Positions 6,800 to 13,577 are shown, counted from the stretch's first letter. The stretch is DNA of 14,517 bases from Nitrososphaeraceae archaeon (GCA_025922715.1 JAICHH010000031.1:1-14517), one strand, 5' to 3'. Program-made: numbers and translations. Notes: generated by a model not told the origin, from the sequence alone.

Positions 6800-7678
6800 T
6801 TATATTTTATTCTTCATCAGATTTTGAATTTTTGATTTTAGTTCTTTATCTAGTCCTGGAGAAAATTCTTGTGGTGCCTCTGGTAGATTTGGTATTGCTC
6901 CTCCTTCAGGAAGTCCATCCAATGTCTCGAGTTGACCATCTTTAAAAGGAGATTCTCCATTAAATATTAAAGATAAGCCAGACTGTTCATCTGTCATTGT
7001 CCATTGCTGATTATGCAAATTTAGTTCTTCCAATTCTCTTACTTCGGGCATTTTTGAAGTATCAACCTTTGGAACAGGTAATGATTTGTTCCATTCAACC
7101 CCTAGTGTTTCTAATGCTTTGGCAAATACTTTTTCATGAGCCAAATCTCTTACAATTAAATAGGAAACAGTTGCCCTGTATGCTTTATCGTCACTCATCT
7201 CATATAATCTACATTTTTGAAGTCTACCTGTTGCCTCTAACATTAAATTATAAAGCATATTTAAGACTAAATTTCCACTGTCATACACATAAGTTGCAGA
7301 CCATGGATTTCCTGCAGCATCTACTGGCCTTGAACTCTGTGCGGCAACTAGAAAATGATGTATATTTGGTGATTCAAGTGCAACCGCAAGAGGAAGTTCA
7401 TTAGGATCTGCTTGTGTAGATGATCCTTCTAATAGGACATTTATTGTATTAGAAACTAATTCTACATGACCCATTTCTTCTGTGGCAATTGATCTCAATA
7501 GATCTTGATAAGGTTTAGCGTCTCCTCTAAAATTCATATTCTGAAACAAGTATTGCATCATAGTTCTCATTTCTCCAAATTGCCCCCCAAGACCTTCCTG
7601 TAAAGCCTGTGCTGCTTTGGGATTAGGTCCATCACTTTTAGGGATAGGATTAGGTAGTTTATTTATTGATGTAAACAT
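6800..7678 (-). CDS. Manganese catalase (non-haem, ferritin-like fold)
   Basis: The 292-residue protein is a full-length Mn-catalase, which dismutates hydrogen peroxide to water and oxygen with a di-manganese centre inside a four-helix bundle. All five expected ligands can be placed: Glu36 in GGQFGEMR, Glu68 and His71 in IATEEMGHVE, Glu148 in NLMLEATGR, and His181 in VRDLAHEKVF. The C-terminal third (about 200-292) is the usual extended arm, with PFKDGQLETLDGLPEGG, involved in hexamer contacts in known structures. The enzyme is cytoplasmic. Mn-catalases are known in Nitrosocosmicus and Nitrososphaera, where they can replace haem catalase. The gene is monocistronic with a strong TATA box 25 nt before the ATG and repeats around it. 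A plus-strand frame inside it is a shadow. Confidence 0.95.
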   Translation of the reverse strand: MFTSINKLPNPIPKSDGPNPKAAQALQEGLGGQFGEMRTMMQYLFQNMNFRGDAKPYQDLLRSIATEEMGHVELVSNTINVLLEGSSTQADPNELPLAVALESPNIHHFLVAAQSSRPVDAAGNPWSATYVYDSGNLVLNMLYNLMLEATGRLQKCRLYEMSDDKAYRATVSYLIVRDLAHEKVFAKALETLGVEWNKSLPVPKVDTSKMPEVRELEELNLHNQQWTMTDEQSGLSLIFNGESPFKDGQLETLDGLPEGGAIPNLPEAPQEFSPGLDKELKSKIQNLMKNKI

Positions 7679-7696
7679 GAATACCTTCTAGCGATA

Positions 7697-7707
7697 AATT
7701 ATATAAC
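7697..7707 (-). promoter_or_regulatory. TATA box for the Mn-catalase gene
   Basis: The minus strand reads TTATATAATTT, centred about 24 nt before the ATG at 7678, giving a leaderless or near-leaderless transcript. An AAGGT sequence just before the ATG could act as a ribosome site only if transcription started further upstream. Confidence 0.55.
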
Positions 7708-7751
7708 AATTGTATATCTAATTATAACAATAGAATGATAAGCATTGTTAT
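7703..7751. repeat. ATAACAAT repeats at the Mn-catalase promoter
   Basis: ATAACAAT occurs at 7703-7710 and 7724-7731, and its inverse ATTGTTAT at 7744-7751. The spacing between copies is 21 and 20 bp, close to two helical turns, so all would face the same side of DNA. The first copy overlaps the TATA box. This is suitable for a regulator of the catalase gene, though in such AT-rich DNA chance is not excluded. Confidence 0.35.
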
Positions 7752-8147
7752 GACGCAGAAACGCTACCATTTTTTTAGCAAATATACAGGTATCTTTAAT
7801 TTTTTCATAGTTTGTCCCCCAAATCTCAAGACAAAATTTCATTGTGATTATATTATTATTATTATAATATTACTACATATTGATGCTGCATTTAATATTT
7901 AATATTGTTTCACTTTAAGTAGAATAATATATACATTTTAACAGAGATAATTATGAAAATAATCATTTAAATTTATGTATATCAACTAAATGAACTATTA
8001 CATTCGGTAAACAAGTGTGAAGTAAATAACAAATTTTATGGAATATAAATGGATTATATTTTAAGGAAAAATAGAGATCTATTCATTAAATATAATGTTA
8101 TTGCTATAATTAGCTAAATATATCTATTTGTAGCATCCAATCAACGA

Positions 8148-8807
8148 TTATTTTTCTTCGTCTTTATTGATATCAGATGCTAGTTTAATGGATTTTCTTA
8201 CACTATTAATCTGAATATCATCACTTCTTGTAATTAATTTAGAGAAAGAAGGATTTGCATTTTTTCCTAATGTAATTGCATTTTCATCGTTTTTATTAAG
8301 AATAAACAAAGTCAATTCATTTTCTGAAAGTTTATGAGCAAATTCTTTAGCTTCTTTAATATATTTTAAAAAATCAAACTTATTGTCTTTTACGGTTTCT
8401 AGAGGAATATCAAAAATTGATGGATCCATTAGATGTAACTTTATATTTTTTTCTTCAGATTCTATTCTTAAAGAATCATTATTATTAATTGCTATTTTGA
8501 TAGTTCCACTCATATAACTTAATCCTTTAACAAATACGTCCATAAAGACATCATTAATAGATTTTGGCTCATTAGATTTGTGAAAGTCTTCATCTAATAT
8601 TTTTAAATCTTGATGATTAATACTTAAATATAATTCAGATCCATCGTAATTTTCTACATAGGATTTGGGAATCTTATATGTATGATTATTTATATCATCT
8701 ATAACAAGTATATGATCTTTATAATTAGCAATTACATTTCCTATTGGAGTATTGTCTTTTGAGCGTACGTTTTTCTTTGATTTTACTATGTTATCCCAAT
8801 CTGGCAA
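8148..8807 (-). CDS. PRC-barrel-like domain protein, unknown function
   Basis: The 219-residue soluble protein begins with a probable PRC-barrel-like region at about residues 8-70: KKNVRSKDNTPIGNVIANY, then strands around DHILVIDD and HTYKIPKSYVENYDG. The V-x-S-x-D-x3-IG-x-V opening and the IPKSYV-x3-DG motif are the basis. The C-terminal two-thirds alternates strands and helices (IKIAINNNDSLRIES, FLKYIKEAKEFAHKL, LTLFILNKNDENAITLG) with no family I can name. No start other than TTG at 8807 fits: the upstream in-frame stop is at 8829-8831 and no in-frame ATG lies between. A GGATGA Shine-Dalgarno-like stretch lies about 7 nt before that TTG. The gap to the upstream gene is 14 nt, so they form an operon under the palindromic promoter at 9098-9115. 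Confidence 0.72.
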   Translation of the reverse strand: MPDWDNIVKSKKNVRSKDNTPIGNVIANYKDHILVIDDINNHTYKIPKSYVENYDGSELYLSINHQDLKILDEDFHKSNEPKSINDVFMDVFVKGLSYMSGTIKIAINNNDSLRIESEEKNIKLHLMDPSIFDIPLETVKDNKFDFLKYIKEAKEFAHKLSENELTLFILNKNDENAITLGKNANPSFSKLITRSDDIQINSVRKSIKLASDINKDEEK

Positions 8808-8814
8808 TGAAAAA

Positions 8815-8820
8815 TCATCC
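8815..8820 (-). promoter_or_regulatory. Shine-Dalgarno-like site before the TTG start
   Basis: The minus strand reads GGATGA about 7 nt upstream of the TTG at 8807, partly matching the archaeal GGAGGTGA consensus. It supports TTG as the start of this downstream operon gene. Confidence 0.35.
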
Positions 8821-8821
8821 G

Positions 8822-9088
8822 TTAATATTTACTTTGAGAATGTGCTTCAGCTTTTATTATTAATTTTCCATTTATTGTCCATTTAGCAGACCCTAGTTCT
8901 TTTCCACCAGGACCAGCAGCTTTTGGTATGTCTACTATAAGATTATCAAATTCATATGTTATTACTGCCTCTTTACCTGTCAATCGATCAAAAAGTGTAC
9001 TAATTAAGTCTGCCCACTGAGTAGTTTGGCCACCTTGGCCACCTTGGCTACCTTGATTACTATCTGTATTACCATTTAAATGACTCAT
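8822..9088 (-). CDS. Conserved-looking small hypothetical protein, Gly/Gln-rich head
   Basis: The 88-residue product has a low-complexity N-terminus with SNQGSQGGQGGQ (about 11-22), an amphipathic segment QWADLISTLFDRLTGKEA, and a strand-rich C-terminal part with ITYEFDNLIVDIPKA, GPGGKELGSAKWTINGKL and IIKAEAHSQ. It looks like a compact beta-sheet domain on a flexible tether. There is no signal peptide or membrane helix. I do not recognise a named family. It is the first gene of an operon with the PRC-barrel-like gene, which suggests they act together. TATA spacing places the transcript start at the ATG. The Gly/Gln head is encoded by nearly perfect 9-bp repeats (9026-9052), which may vary in copy number. 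Confidence 0.7.
   Translation of the reverse strand: MSHLNGNTDSNQGSQGGQGGQTTQWADLISTLFDRLTGKEAVITYEFDNLIVDIPKAAGPGGKELGSAKWTINGKLIIKAEAHSQSKY
9026..9052. repeat. Three tandem 9-bp repeats in the hypothetical gene
   Basis: TTGGCCACC at 9026-9034 and 9035-9043 is followed by TTGGCTACC at 9044-9052. On the minus strand these encode the GGQ-type repeats near the N-terminus of the 88-residue protein. Confidence 0.7.
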
Positions 9089-9097
9089 ATTTTTTAG

Positions 9098-9115
9098 TAT
9101 ATAACATGTTATATA
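9098..9115. promoter_or_regulatory. 18-bp perfect palindrome overlapping the promoter (operator candidate)
   Basis: TATATAACATGTTATATA is its own reverse complement. It overlaps the downstream half of the minus-strand TATA box (9111-9119) and covers about -10 to -27 relative to the ATG at 9088, where the start site is predicted. Its place between box A and the start site is typical of archaeal repressor operators. The regulator is unknown. Confidence 0.55.
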
Positions 9116-9119
9116 AAAA
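9111..9119 (-). promoter_or_regulatory. TATA box for the two-gene hypothetical operon
   Basis: The minus strand reads TTTTTATAT, centred 27 nt before the ATG at 9088, giving a leaderless first gene. Confidence 0.6.
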
Positions 9120-9330
9120 TTATATTAATAAGATTTTGAGGATCAATTGAACATATTATAAAGTTTTTTAATTTATAATTACTATATATTCTAAAAGATT
9201 ATTTCTTTAATACTTATTATATATTGAGAATCTATTGTTTATTTTCATAAACTAAAAAAATTTATAAAATGACAAATTTTCAAAAGTAAAGTACATGTAT
9301 TAATGGCTTAAGATTGAGCGAAAAATTATA

Positions 9331-9630
9331 TTATGTTACCTGTTCTATAAACCATCCTTTAAATTTTTCAATAGCATATTTTTCAGAATTCTTAACAAAA
9401 GATGGATCATTTAATTTCCATTGTTCTTGAGGAATAGACTCAAAAAATTCCTGCATACATAAAGTAAATACGATACGTAATTCTTTTGGATTGTAGTTTA
9501 TTCCATACCGATAAAGAATTTTTCCAATTTTACCAAATGAATCATCATAATTTCTCTCAATACCTGATAGTTCAAAAGTCTTGCATAATATTGATGTTAT
9601 TTCATATAGATCGTCCTGTAATATTGTCAT
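9331..9630 (-). CDS. Small soluble hypothetical protein (possible paralogue of the gene at 10922-11179)
   Basis: The 99-residue protein appears all-helical and acidic, with no signal or membrane segment. Its pattern is DDLYEITSILCKTF, then FGKIGKILYRYGINY, then LRIVFTLCMQEFFE, then EKYAIEKFKGWFIEQ. The order LY-x-I, Cys, IG-x2-LY, G-I, FTL and a terminal Trp region resembles the 85-residue product of 10922-11179. I associate that pattern with a small-protein family seen in several copies in Nitrososphaerales genomes; its function is unknown to me. The ATG at 9630 has an AT-rich element (TAAAATAAAGTT on the minus strand, about 9652-9663) some 27 nt upstream as a possible promoter. The gene is monocistronic, with 240-bp spacers on both sides. 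Confidence 0.65.
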   Translation of the reverse strand: MTILQDDLYEITSILCKTFELSGIERNYDDSFGKIGKILYRYGINYNPKELRIVFTLCMQEFFESIPQEQWKLNDPSFVKNSEKYAIEKFKGWFIEQVT

Positions 9631-9850
9631 ATGATATACTTAAACAATATCAACTTTATTTTATTTTATGTTCTAAGAGATTATTTTTATAATTATAACT
9701 ATATAGTTAGATACCTAGGTTAGATTAGAGAAAATGCCCTTAGTACATCTAATATTCAATTTATAAATGATAATTGCAATTCAGCAAGAAATAGATATAG
9801 TGAAACAATAAATCAAACACTAAAAATTTAGAAAATTCAGATTACTTTAA

Positions 9851-9860
9851 TTTTTTAAAC
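9851..9860 (+). promoter_or_regulatory. TATA box for the PAP2 phosphatase gene
   Basis: TTTTTTAAAC is centred about 27 nt upstream of the ATG at 9883 and matches the TTTAAA type of archaeal box A. An ATG at 9864 is in another frame. Confidence 0.5.
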
Positions 9861-9882
9861 TAAATGATTATCACTCCTGTAT

Positions 9883-10614
9883 ATGCTAAAATTTACGATT
9901 AAATTAAAATATCAAAAACCTTTTGAAGTGTTATTATATATGATTAATACTTACTTTATTGCATTTTTTATCCTTTTCATTTCCTTTTTACTGTTGACGG
10001 TATTCTTACTCTCAATAAATTTTACGCAAGATCATCCTTTAATAATAGTAGATAATTCTGTAAAAGCATTTTTTTCAGAAAATTTCTTAAATAATTATTT
10101 ACGGGAATTTATGATCTATGTAACTTTTTATGGAAGAGAGTATATCTGGGGTCCTGTCTTAGTTGCACTGTTCCTATTTGGAGGTGTAGTAGGAAGAAAA
10201 ACTGCTATTATAACTGGGTTGTCTATCATAACTTTAGTATTGGTAGGTGGAGAAATTAAGGATATAATAGATAGAGACAGGCCAGAGTTAGATAACAATA
10301 TATATTTATTAGAAGAAGAATCGAAAAAATCATATCCATCCGGTCACGCATTAATAGTTTCCGCTGGTGCAACTGGAGTCGTATGTTTATATCGTGATAA
10401 CTTAAGACACAAAATAATATCTTTAGTGTTAGTCATAGAAGCAGGATTAGTAATTTTTTCCCGAATATATCTGGGCTTACATTATCCCCTTGATATAGTT
10501 GCTGGTATTTTGTTAGGTATCTCAGTAACTTTCTTTTTTCTAGGATTTCAAAAACAAATAGATAGTTTATCAAAAAAAATATTTTCTTTTATAAAAACAA
10601 GAAAAGTAACATAA
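9883..10614 (+). CDS. PAP2-family membrane phosphatase
   Basis: The 243-residue integral membrane protein has the three PAP2 phosphatase signatures: K-x6-RP (Lys126 to Arg133-Pro134, KDIIDRDRP), PSGH at 152-155, and SR-x5-H-x3-D (Ser193-Arg194, His200, Asp204). His155 and His200 are the general acid and nucleophile in characterised members. There are six hydrophobic segments, at about 22-45, 78-102, 107-124, 157-170, 178-197 and 203-223, with the active site expected on the outer membrane face. Likely substrates are lipid phosphates such as phosphatidate analogues or polyprenyl diphosphate; for an archaeon, recycling of the dolichyl-type carrier for protein glycosylation is plausible, but this is inference. 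The long N-terminus before the first helix is basic (KFTIKLKYQK). Monocistronic and convergent with the next gene. Confidence 0.92.
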   Translation: MLKFTIKLKYQKPFEVLLYMINTYFIAFFILFISFLLLTVFLLSINFTQDHPLIIVDNSVKAFFSENFLNNYLREFMIYVTFYGREYIWGPVLVALFLFGGVVGRKTAIITGLSIITLVLVGGEIKDIIDRDRPELDNNIYLLEEESKKSYPSGHALIVSAGATGVVCLYRDNLRHKIISLVLVIEAGLVIFSRIYLGLHYPLDIVAGILLGISVTFFFLGFQKQIDSLSKKIFSFIKTRKVT

Positions 10615-10921
10615 ATTGATGTAGAAAGTTGTTCAATATCTGTTAATAGTTTATTTAAATCATTTTAATTCTATTTATGAAAATAGTTATTATTAGAATG
10701 GTATGATTCACTTTTTACAAACTGCAGTACTAACTATATATCTAATAAAGAATAAGTATAATGATTTTTATTATATTCAAAATCTAGATTTATAACTATT
10801 ATTTGATTTAGAAAGCTACTATTATAGGATAAGTTTTTAAATTTCCTATTAATTTTCATTTTCGTGAAGTAGAACCAAAATGAAAATAAATTAAAATCAC
10901 TTTTAAAGTACACAAGTAGCT
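10615..10921. other. Intergenic region between convergent genes
   Basis: AT-rich spacer between the ends of the PAP2 gene and the small minus-strand gene. Its only clear structure is the 11-bp inverted repeat at 10852-10887. No reading frame of interest is seen. Confidence 0.45.
10852..10887. repeat. 11-bp perfect inverted repeat (hairpin) between convergent genes
   Basis: ATTTTCATTTT at 10852-10862 is the exact reverse complement of AAAATGAAAAT at 10877-10887, with a 14-nt loop CGTGAAGTAGAACC. It lies 34 nt beyond the stop of the minus-strand gene, so it may shape the 3' end of that transcript or separate the convergent units. No long U-run follows directly. Confidence 0.5.
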
Positions 10922-11179
10922 TTATTTAAAATTCCATTTTTCAGTTATTCCATTCCACCAAGATTTGTACTTACTAGCATCTGTATTTATCTCTCCTTCA
11001 ATTCGATTATTTAATGTAAAGAACATGTTTTCCAAAGCATCAATTCCACCATCAGAATAAAGCTCTTGTCCAATCTCAAAGAACCTTTCTTTGTTTGATC
11101 TAATCTTTTCTGCTTCATTTGAATTTGTAATACAAAAGGTCAATATGTCATAAAGTTCCTCTTCTAAATACGCATCCAA
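10922..11179 (-). CDS. Small soluble hypothetical protein, IG-LY-GGI / WWNGI type
   Basis: The 85-residue acidic, helical product contains EEELYDILTFC, FFEIGQELYSDGGIDALE, MFFTLNNR and a Trp-rich C-terminus KYKSWWNGITEKW. I associate this arrangement with a multicopy small-protein family of Nitrososphaerales with no assigned function; I cannot verify this here. There is no signal or membrane segment. The start is TTG at 11179: an in-frame stop lies at 11192-11194 and no in-frame ATG is present between. The minus-strand TATA box TTTTTATAT (about 11201-11209) is centred 26 nt before that TTG, so the transcript probably begins at the TTG itself. It may be a distant paralogue of the 99-residue protein at 9331-9630. 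Confidence 0.65.
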   Translation of the reverse strand: MDAYLEEELYDILTFCITNSNEAEKIRSNKERFFEIGQELYSDGGIDALENMFFTLNNRIEGEINTDASKYKSWWNGITEKWNFK

Positions 11180-11200
11180 ACATGAATATAATTATATGTC

Positions 11201-11209
11201 ATATAAAAA
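11201..11209 (-). promoter_or_regulatory. TATA box for the TTG-start small gene
   Basis: The minus strand reads TTTTTATAT, identical to the box before the operon at 8148-9088. It is centred about 26 nt before the TTG at 11179, which supports a leaderless message with a TTG start codon. Confidence 0.5.
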
Positions 11210-11288
11210 TTAACTTCTTTACTACTCCTAATAACAAGTGGGGGTATAGTTTACTATTAATTTCTTGAAGTATTATTTTTTGTTATTA

Positions 11289-11516
11289 TTAGACTCCTAG
11301 ACTCTGAAAGAGTTCATTTTTTCGAATATATTCTCTTAGTTGGTGAGATTCTTCACCATATGCTCTAATACTTTCCTTTTTTCCATCTTCTGAAACTAAG
11401 GTTATACTGACAATATTAATTTCAGCATCTGATGCAAAAATTAGAGGCTGTATCTTTTCGATCTTATAATCATTGTTAATCAGTGTTTGTAGTTTTTCAA
11501 TAGACGTTGATTCCAT
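11289..11516 (-). CDS. Small hypothetical alpha/beta protein
   Basis: The 75-residue product has a likely N-terminal helix (TSIEKLQTLINNDY), strands around EKIQPLIFAS and INIVSITLVSEDGKKESIRAYG, and a C-terminal helix (SHQLREYIRKNELFQ). It has no cysteine, signal or membrane segment, and I do not recognise it. The single ATG start at 11516 has an AT-rich candidate box (TTATAGAAT on the minus strand) about 23 nt upstream. It lies upstream of the TTG-start gene on the same strand, but the 109-nt gap with its own TATA box suggests separate transcripts. Regular alternation of polar and apolar residues argues that it is a true gene rather than chance. Confidence 0.6.
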   Translation of the reverse strand: MESTSIEKLQTLINNDYKIEKIQPLIFASDAEINIVSITLVSEDGKKESIRAYGEESHQLREYIRKNELFQSLGV

Positions 11517-12068
11517 TATTCTTTTAGGAAATTTATTCTATAAGTTGTTTTTTATTTTTTTATTTAACAATTGAAATCTTATTTTAATGATAATTATCGT
11601 GATTTTAGATTTACAATATTTGTAATTTAGATAATTCAATGAAATTGTTCAAAAATATCATCTTTGTAATGGCTATTCAAATATTTTATTTCCAATTATT
11701 CTCATATAGATTACAAATTTTATTGATTCTAACTTCGTTTTCCTAAATTTCCATTGATTAATAAAATCCTACACTTAATCAAACTGAAATATCATTTTAT
11801 TATTAATGGTAATACTTATCTAAAACAATATTTTATCATCAAAGGGGCTGGGGATAAATCTATTACTTTAAGATTCCAAATGGTCACAAAATTGATTTCA
11901 TAAATGTATAATTGAATCTTTATTACATACTACAATAACGAGTTAATATATTTCAATAAAATTCACCTCTAACCAATTAGTAATTTTACTAGAGTAAAGA
12001 AAAATTATCACTAATATTTACAATATAAATTGAATTTGATTATTCGAAACTATAGCTGATATAGTATT
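11517..12068. other. Longest intergenic stretch, with a G-rich patch
   Basis: This 550-bp region between two minus-strand genes has no supportable reading frame on either strand. It includes a GATAATTATC palindrome near 11588-11597 and an isolated G-rich patch, AAGGGGCTGGGGAT at about 11843-11856, unusual against near-pure A/T surroundings. Such a patch could mark a small RNA, but I see no strong fold or box C/D motifs. Confidence 0.4.
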
Positions 12069-13079
12069 TTAATTAAAACAAAAAACAGATCCTACACTTG
12101 TTTGAAGGTATTTTTGTGGCATTGCTTTAATTATCTCATTAGATGCTTTCCAACCAGTGCAGTGACATGGAATTATATATTCTGAATCAATCCTCAAAAG
12201 TTCAGTAATTGTCAAAGGGATATTCTCTTCATATTCTTCTCCGGATAAGTGAAATCCTCCAATAATTGCATAAACTTTTTTAATTCCTGTAGCTTTTCTA
12301 GCGTAATTTATTGTATTTATTATTCCTGCATGACCACAACCAGTTAAGATAACTAAACCTTTATTTTTTAACAACATTACTAAGGCTTGATCATCGTTAA
12401 CAAAGGGATCTGCAATAAGATGATTTTCATCTTCTCCTTCTTTATATTGTAATGGAAAACCCTTTTCAAAATTTGTGATTCTTGGTATTTCTCCTGTTAT
12501 CAATACTCGTTTATTTTTTTTATCGAATCTATTGTTATCTTTATTATTGTTAGTAAATTTTAATTTTGGTCTTGGTAAATAGTTTATACAATTATTTTTT
12601 ATTATTATTCCACCAAATTCCCTAATATTTTCTTCATTCAGTATATCCATTCTAGCTTTTCTGCCATCGGGAAATACAATCCATCGTTTGAGAAAGGCAT
12701 CTGCATGTGCAACAATTTCAATAGGCCTATTAATTTTCTGTAGGACACTTATTAGACCTGAGAAGTGATCGAAATGTCCATGGCTCAGAATTATTGTTTC
12801 AATGTCTTTAAAATTTATATTAAAAATATTCGAATTATAAATTATACCATTTTTACTTACACCCGTATCAAAAAGAAACTTGTGTTTGAACTTTTTATCT
12901 TTATATCTGTATGATATCTCAACTAGTGCTGAAAACCCATGTTCTGCAATAGGAGGTTTGTTAAATCTTTTATTGCTTATCATTGGGGGTCGTTTTACTA
13001 CAGATAAACTAGGTAATAGTCTATCAGTTATATTATCAACCAAAATTGTAATATTTATGTCATCTACTATCTGAAGCAT
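12069..13079 (-). CDS. Metallo-beta-lactamase-fold protein, COG1237 type
   Basis: The 336-residue soluble protein has the metal-binding motif HGHFDH at 100-105 after DTG (71-73), and then the late motifs typical of COG1237: GCGHAG at 247-252, GGFHL at 274-278 and CHCTGW at 305-310. AEHGFS at 45-50 also fits that group. The methanogen enzyme of this family (MJ0301) makes the dihydropterin-ribofuranosylaminobenzene phosphate precursor of methanopterin. Nitrososphaeria use tetrahydromethanopterin-type C1 carriers in the 3-hydroxypropionate/4-hydroxybutyrate context only to a limited extent, so the substrate here is uncertain. An Asn/Lys-rich insert at about 174-190 looks like a surface loop. It is transcribed alone; a TTAATATAA box on the minus strand (13101-13109) is about 26 nt before the ATG. 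Confidence 0.85.
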   Translation of the reverse strand: MLQIVDDINITILVDNITDRLLPSLSVVKRPPMISNKRFNKPPIAEHGFSALVEISYRYKDKKFKHKFLFDTGVSKNGIIYNSNIFNINFKDIETIILSHGHFDHFSGLISVLQKINRPIEIVAHADAFLKRWIVFPDGRKARMDILNEENIREFGGIIIKNNCINYLPRPKLKFTNNNKDNNRFDKKNKRVLITGEIPRITNFEKGFPLQYKEGEDENHLIADPFVNDDQALVMLLKNKGLVILTGCGHAGIINTINYARKATGIKKVYAIIGGFHLSGEEYEENIPLTITELLRIDSEYIIPCHCTGWKASNEIIKAMPQKYLQTSVGSVFCFN

Positions 13080-13100
13080 ACTGAGAAGTTGTTTCTTGTA

Positions 13101-13109
13101 TTATATTAA
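13101..13109 (-). promoter_or_regulatory. TATA box for the metallo-beta-lactamase-fold gene
   Basis: The minus strand reads TTAATATAA, centred 26 nt before the ATG at 13079, consistent with a leaderless transcript. Confidence 0.5.
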
Positions 13110-13240
13110 TAAATTTCATGTATGATTAACTATAATGTGAGAAAAGTAAGATATTTATCTAATAAGAATCAATAGGTATAAACTATTTTATTTTAAAATT
13201 AATAGGTTTAGCATCTAAATCTAGTTTACGTTTAACTTAA

Positions 13241-13459
13241 CTTAAACCTCCTAACGATGGCCCAGCATTAAAATTTGTATATTTTGTAATCAAGACTAAA
13301 AATCCAATAGATCAAACTGGATTAATTAATTTAACTCATATACCTAGAAGAACTATTCAAAGCGCCTTAGACTAATTATTATCACAAGGTTTAATATCAG
13401 AACATTCCAGTTTAGACGATGCAAGAAAGAAATTATATTATCCAATTCAATCCGATTAG
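13241..13459 (+). pseudogene. Decayed winged-helix (MarR-like) regulator gene
   Basis: One plus-strand frame encodes a recognisable archaeal winged-helix protein but is interrupted. It reads LKPPNDGPALKFVYFVIKTK, then NPIDQTGLINLTHIPRRTIQ (helix-turn-helix core), then SALD, an in-frame TAA at 13373-13375, then LLSQGLISEHSSLDDARKKL and YYPIQSD before TAG at 13457-13459. The sequence after the stop continues the same fold in the same frame (end of the recognition helix, and the wing with DARKKLYYP). A second in-frame TAA at 13238-13240 precedes the segment and no ATG is available. Both TAA could come from AAA or GAA by one change. Thaumarchaea carry many small regulators of this kind. The conserved reading on both sides of the stop suggests recent loss. 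It sits alone between two minus-strand genes. Confidence 0.75.
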
Positions 13460-13571
13460 CTTTAGTTAGCAAAATTAGTTTTAATAAATTAATTATTATA
13501 AATTTACATTTTAATAGAAACAATAATACAAAAAACTTGATGTGAATTCTTACAGATGATAATTAAATTAT

Positions 13572-13577
13572 AAAAAA
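13572..13577 (-). terminator. T-run after the HdeD-like gene
   Basis: The minus strand has TTTTTT here, about 50 nt beyond the stop at 13627, within CTTATTTTTTATAA. It is a plausible U-run terminator. Confidence 0.3.

Larger units (their letters stand above)
7679..8147. other. Intergenic region upstream of the Mn-catalase gene
   Basis: Apart from the catalase promoter and repeats, this 470-bp stretch contains an ATT triplet run around 7851-7864, a C5 run near 7816-7820, and a tandem ATTTAAT-like repeat near 7889-7904. No coding frame or RNA gene is supported. The left-hand neighbour's promoter is here and the right-hand gene ends here, both on the minus strand. Confidence 0.4.

Noticed and set aside
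6997..7404. Plus-strand frame of 135 codons inside the Mn-catalase gene
   Set aside because: The catalase carries all metal ligands on the other strand; this frame has no promoter or recognisable motif.
8822..9088. Gas-vesicle or encapsulin cargo role for the Gly/Gln-headed protein
   Set aside because: No gvp or encapsulin gene is nearby and no matching motif is visible; only superficial size similarity.
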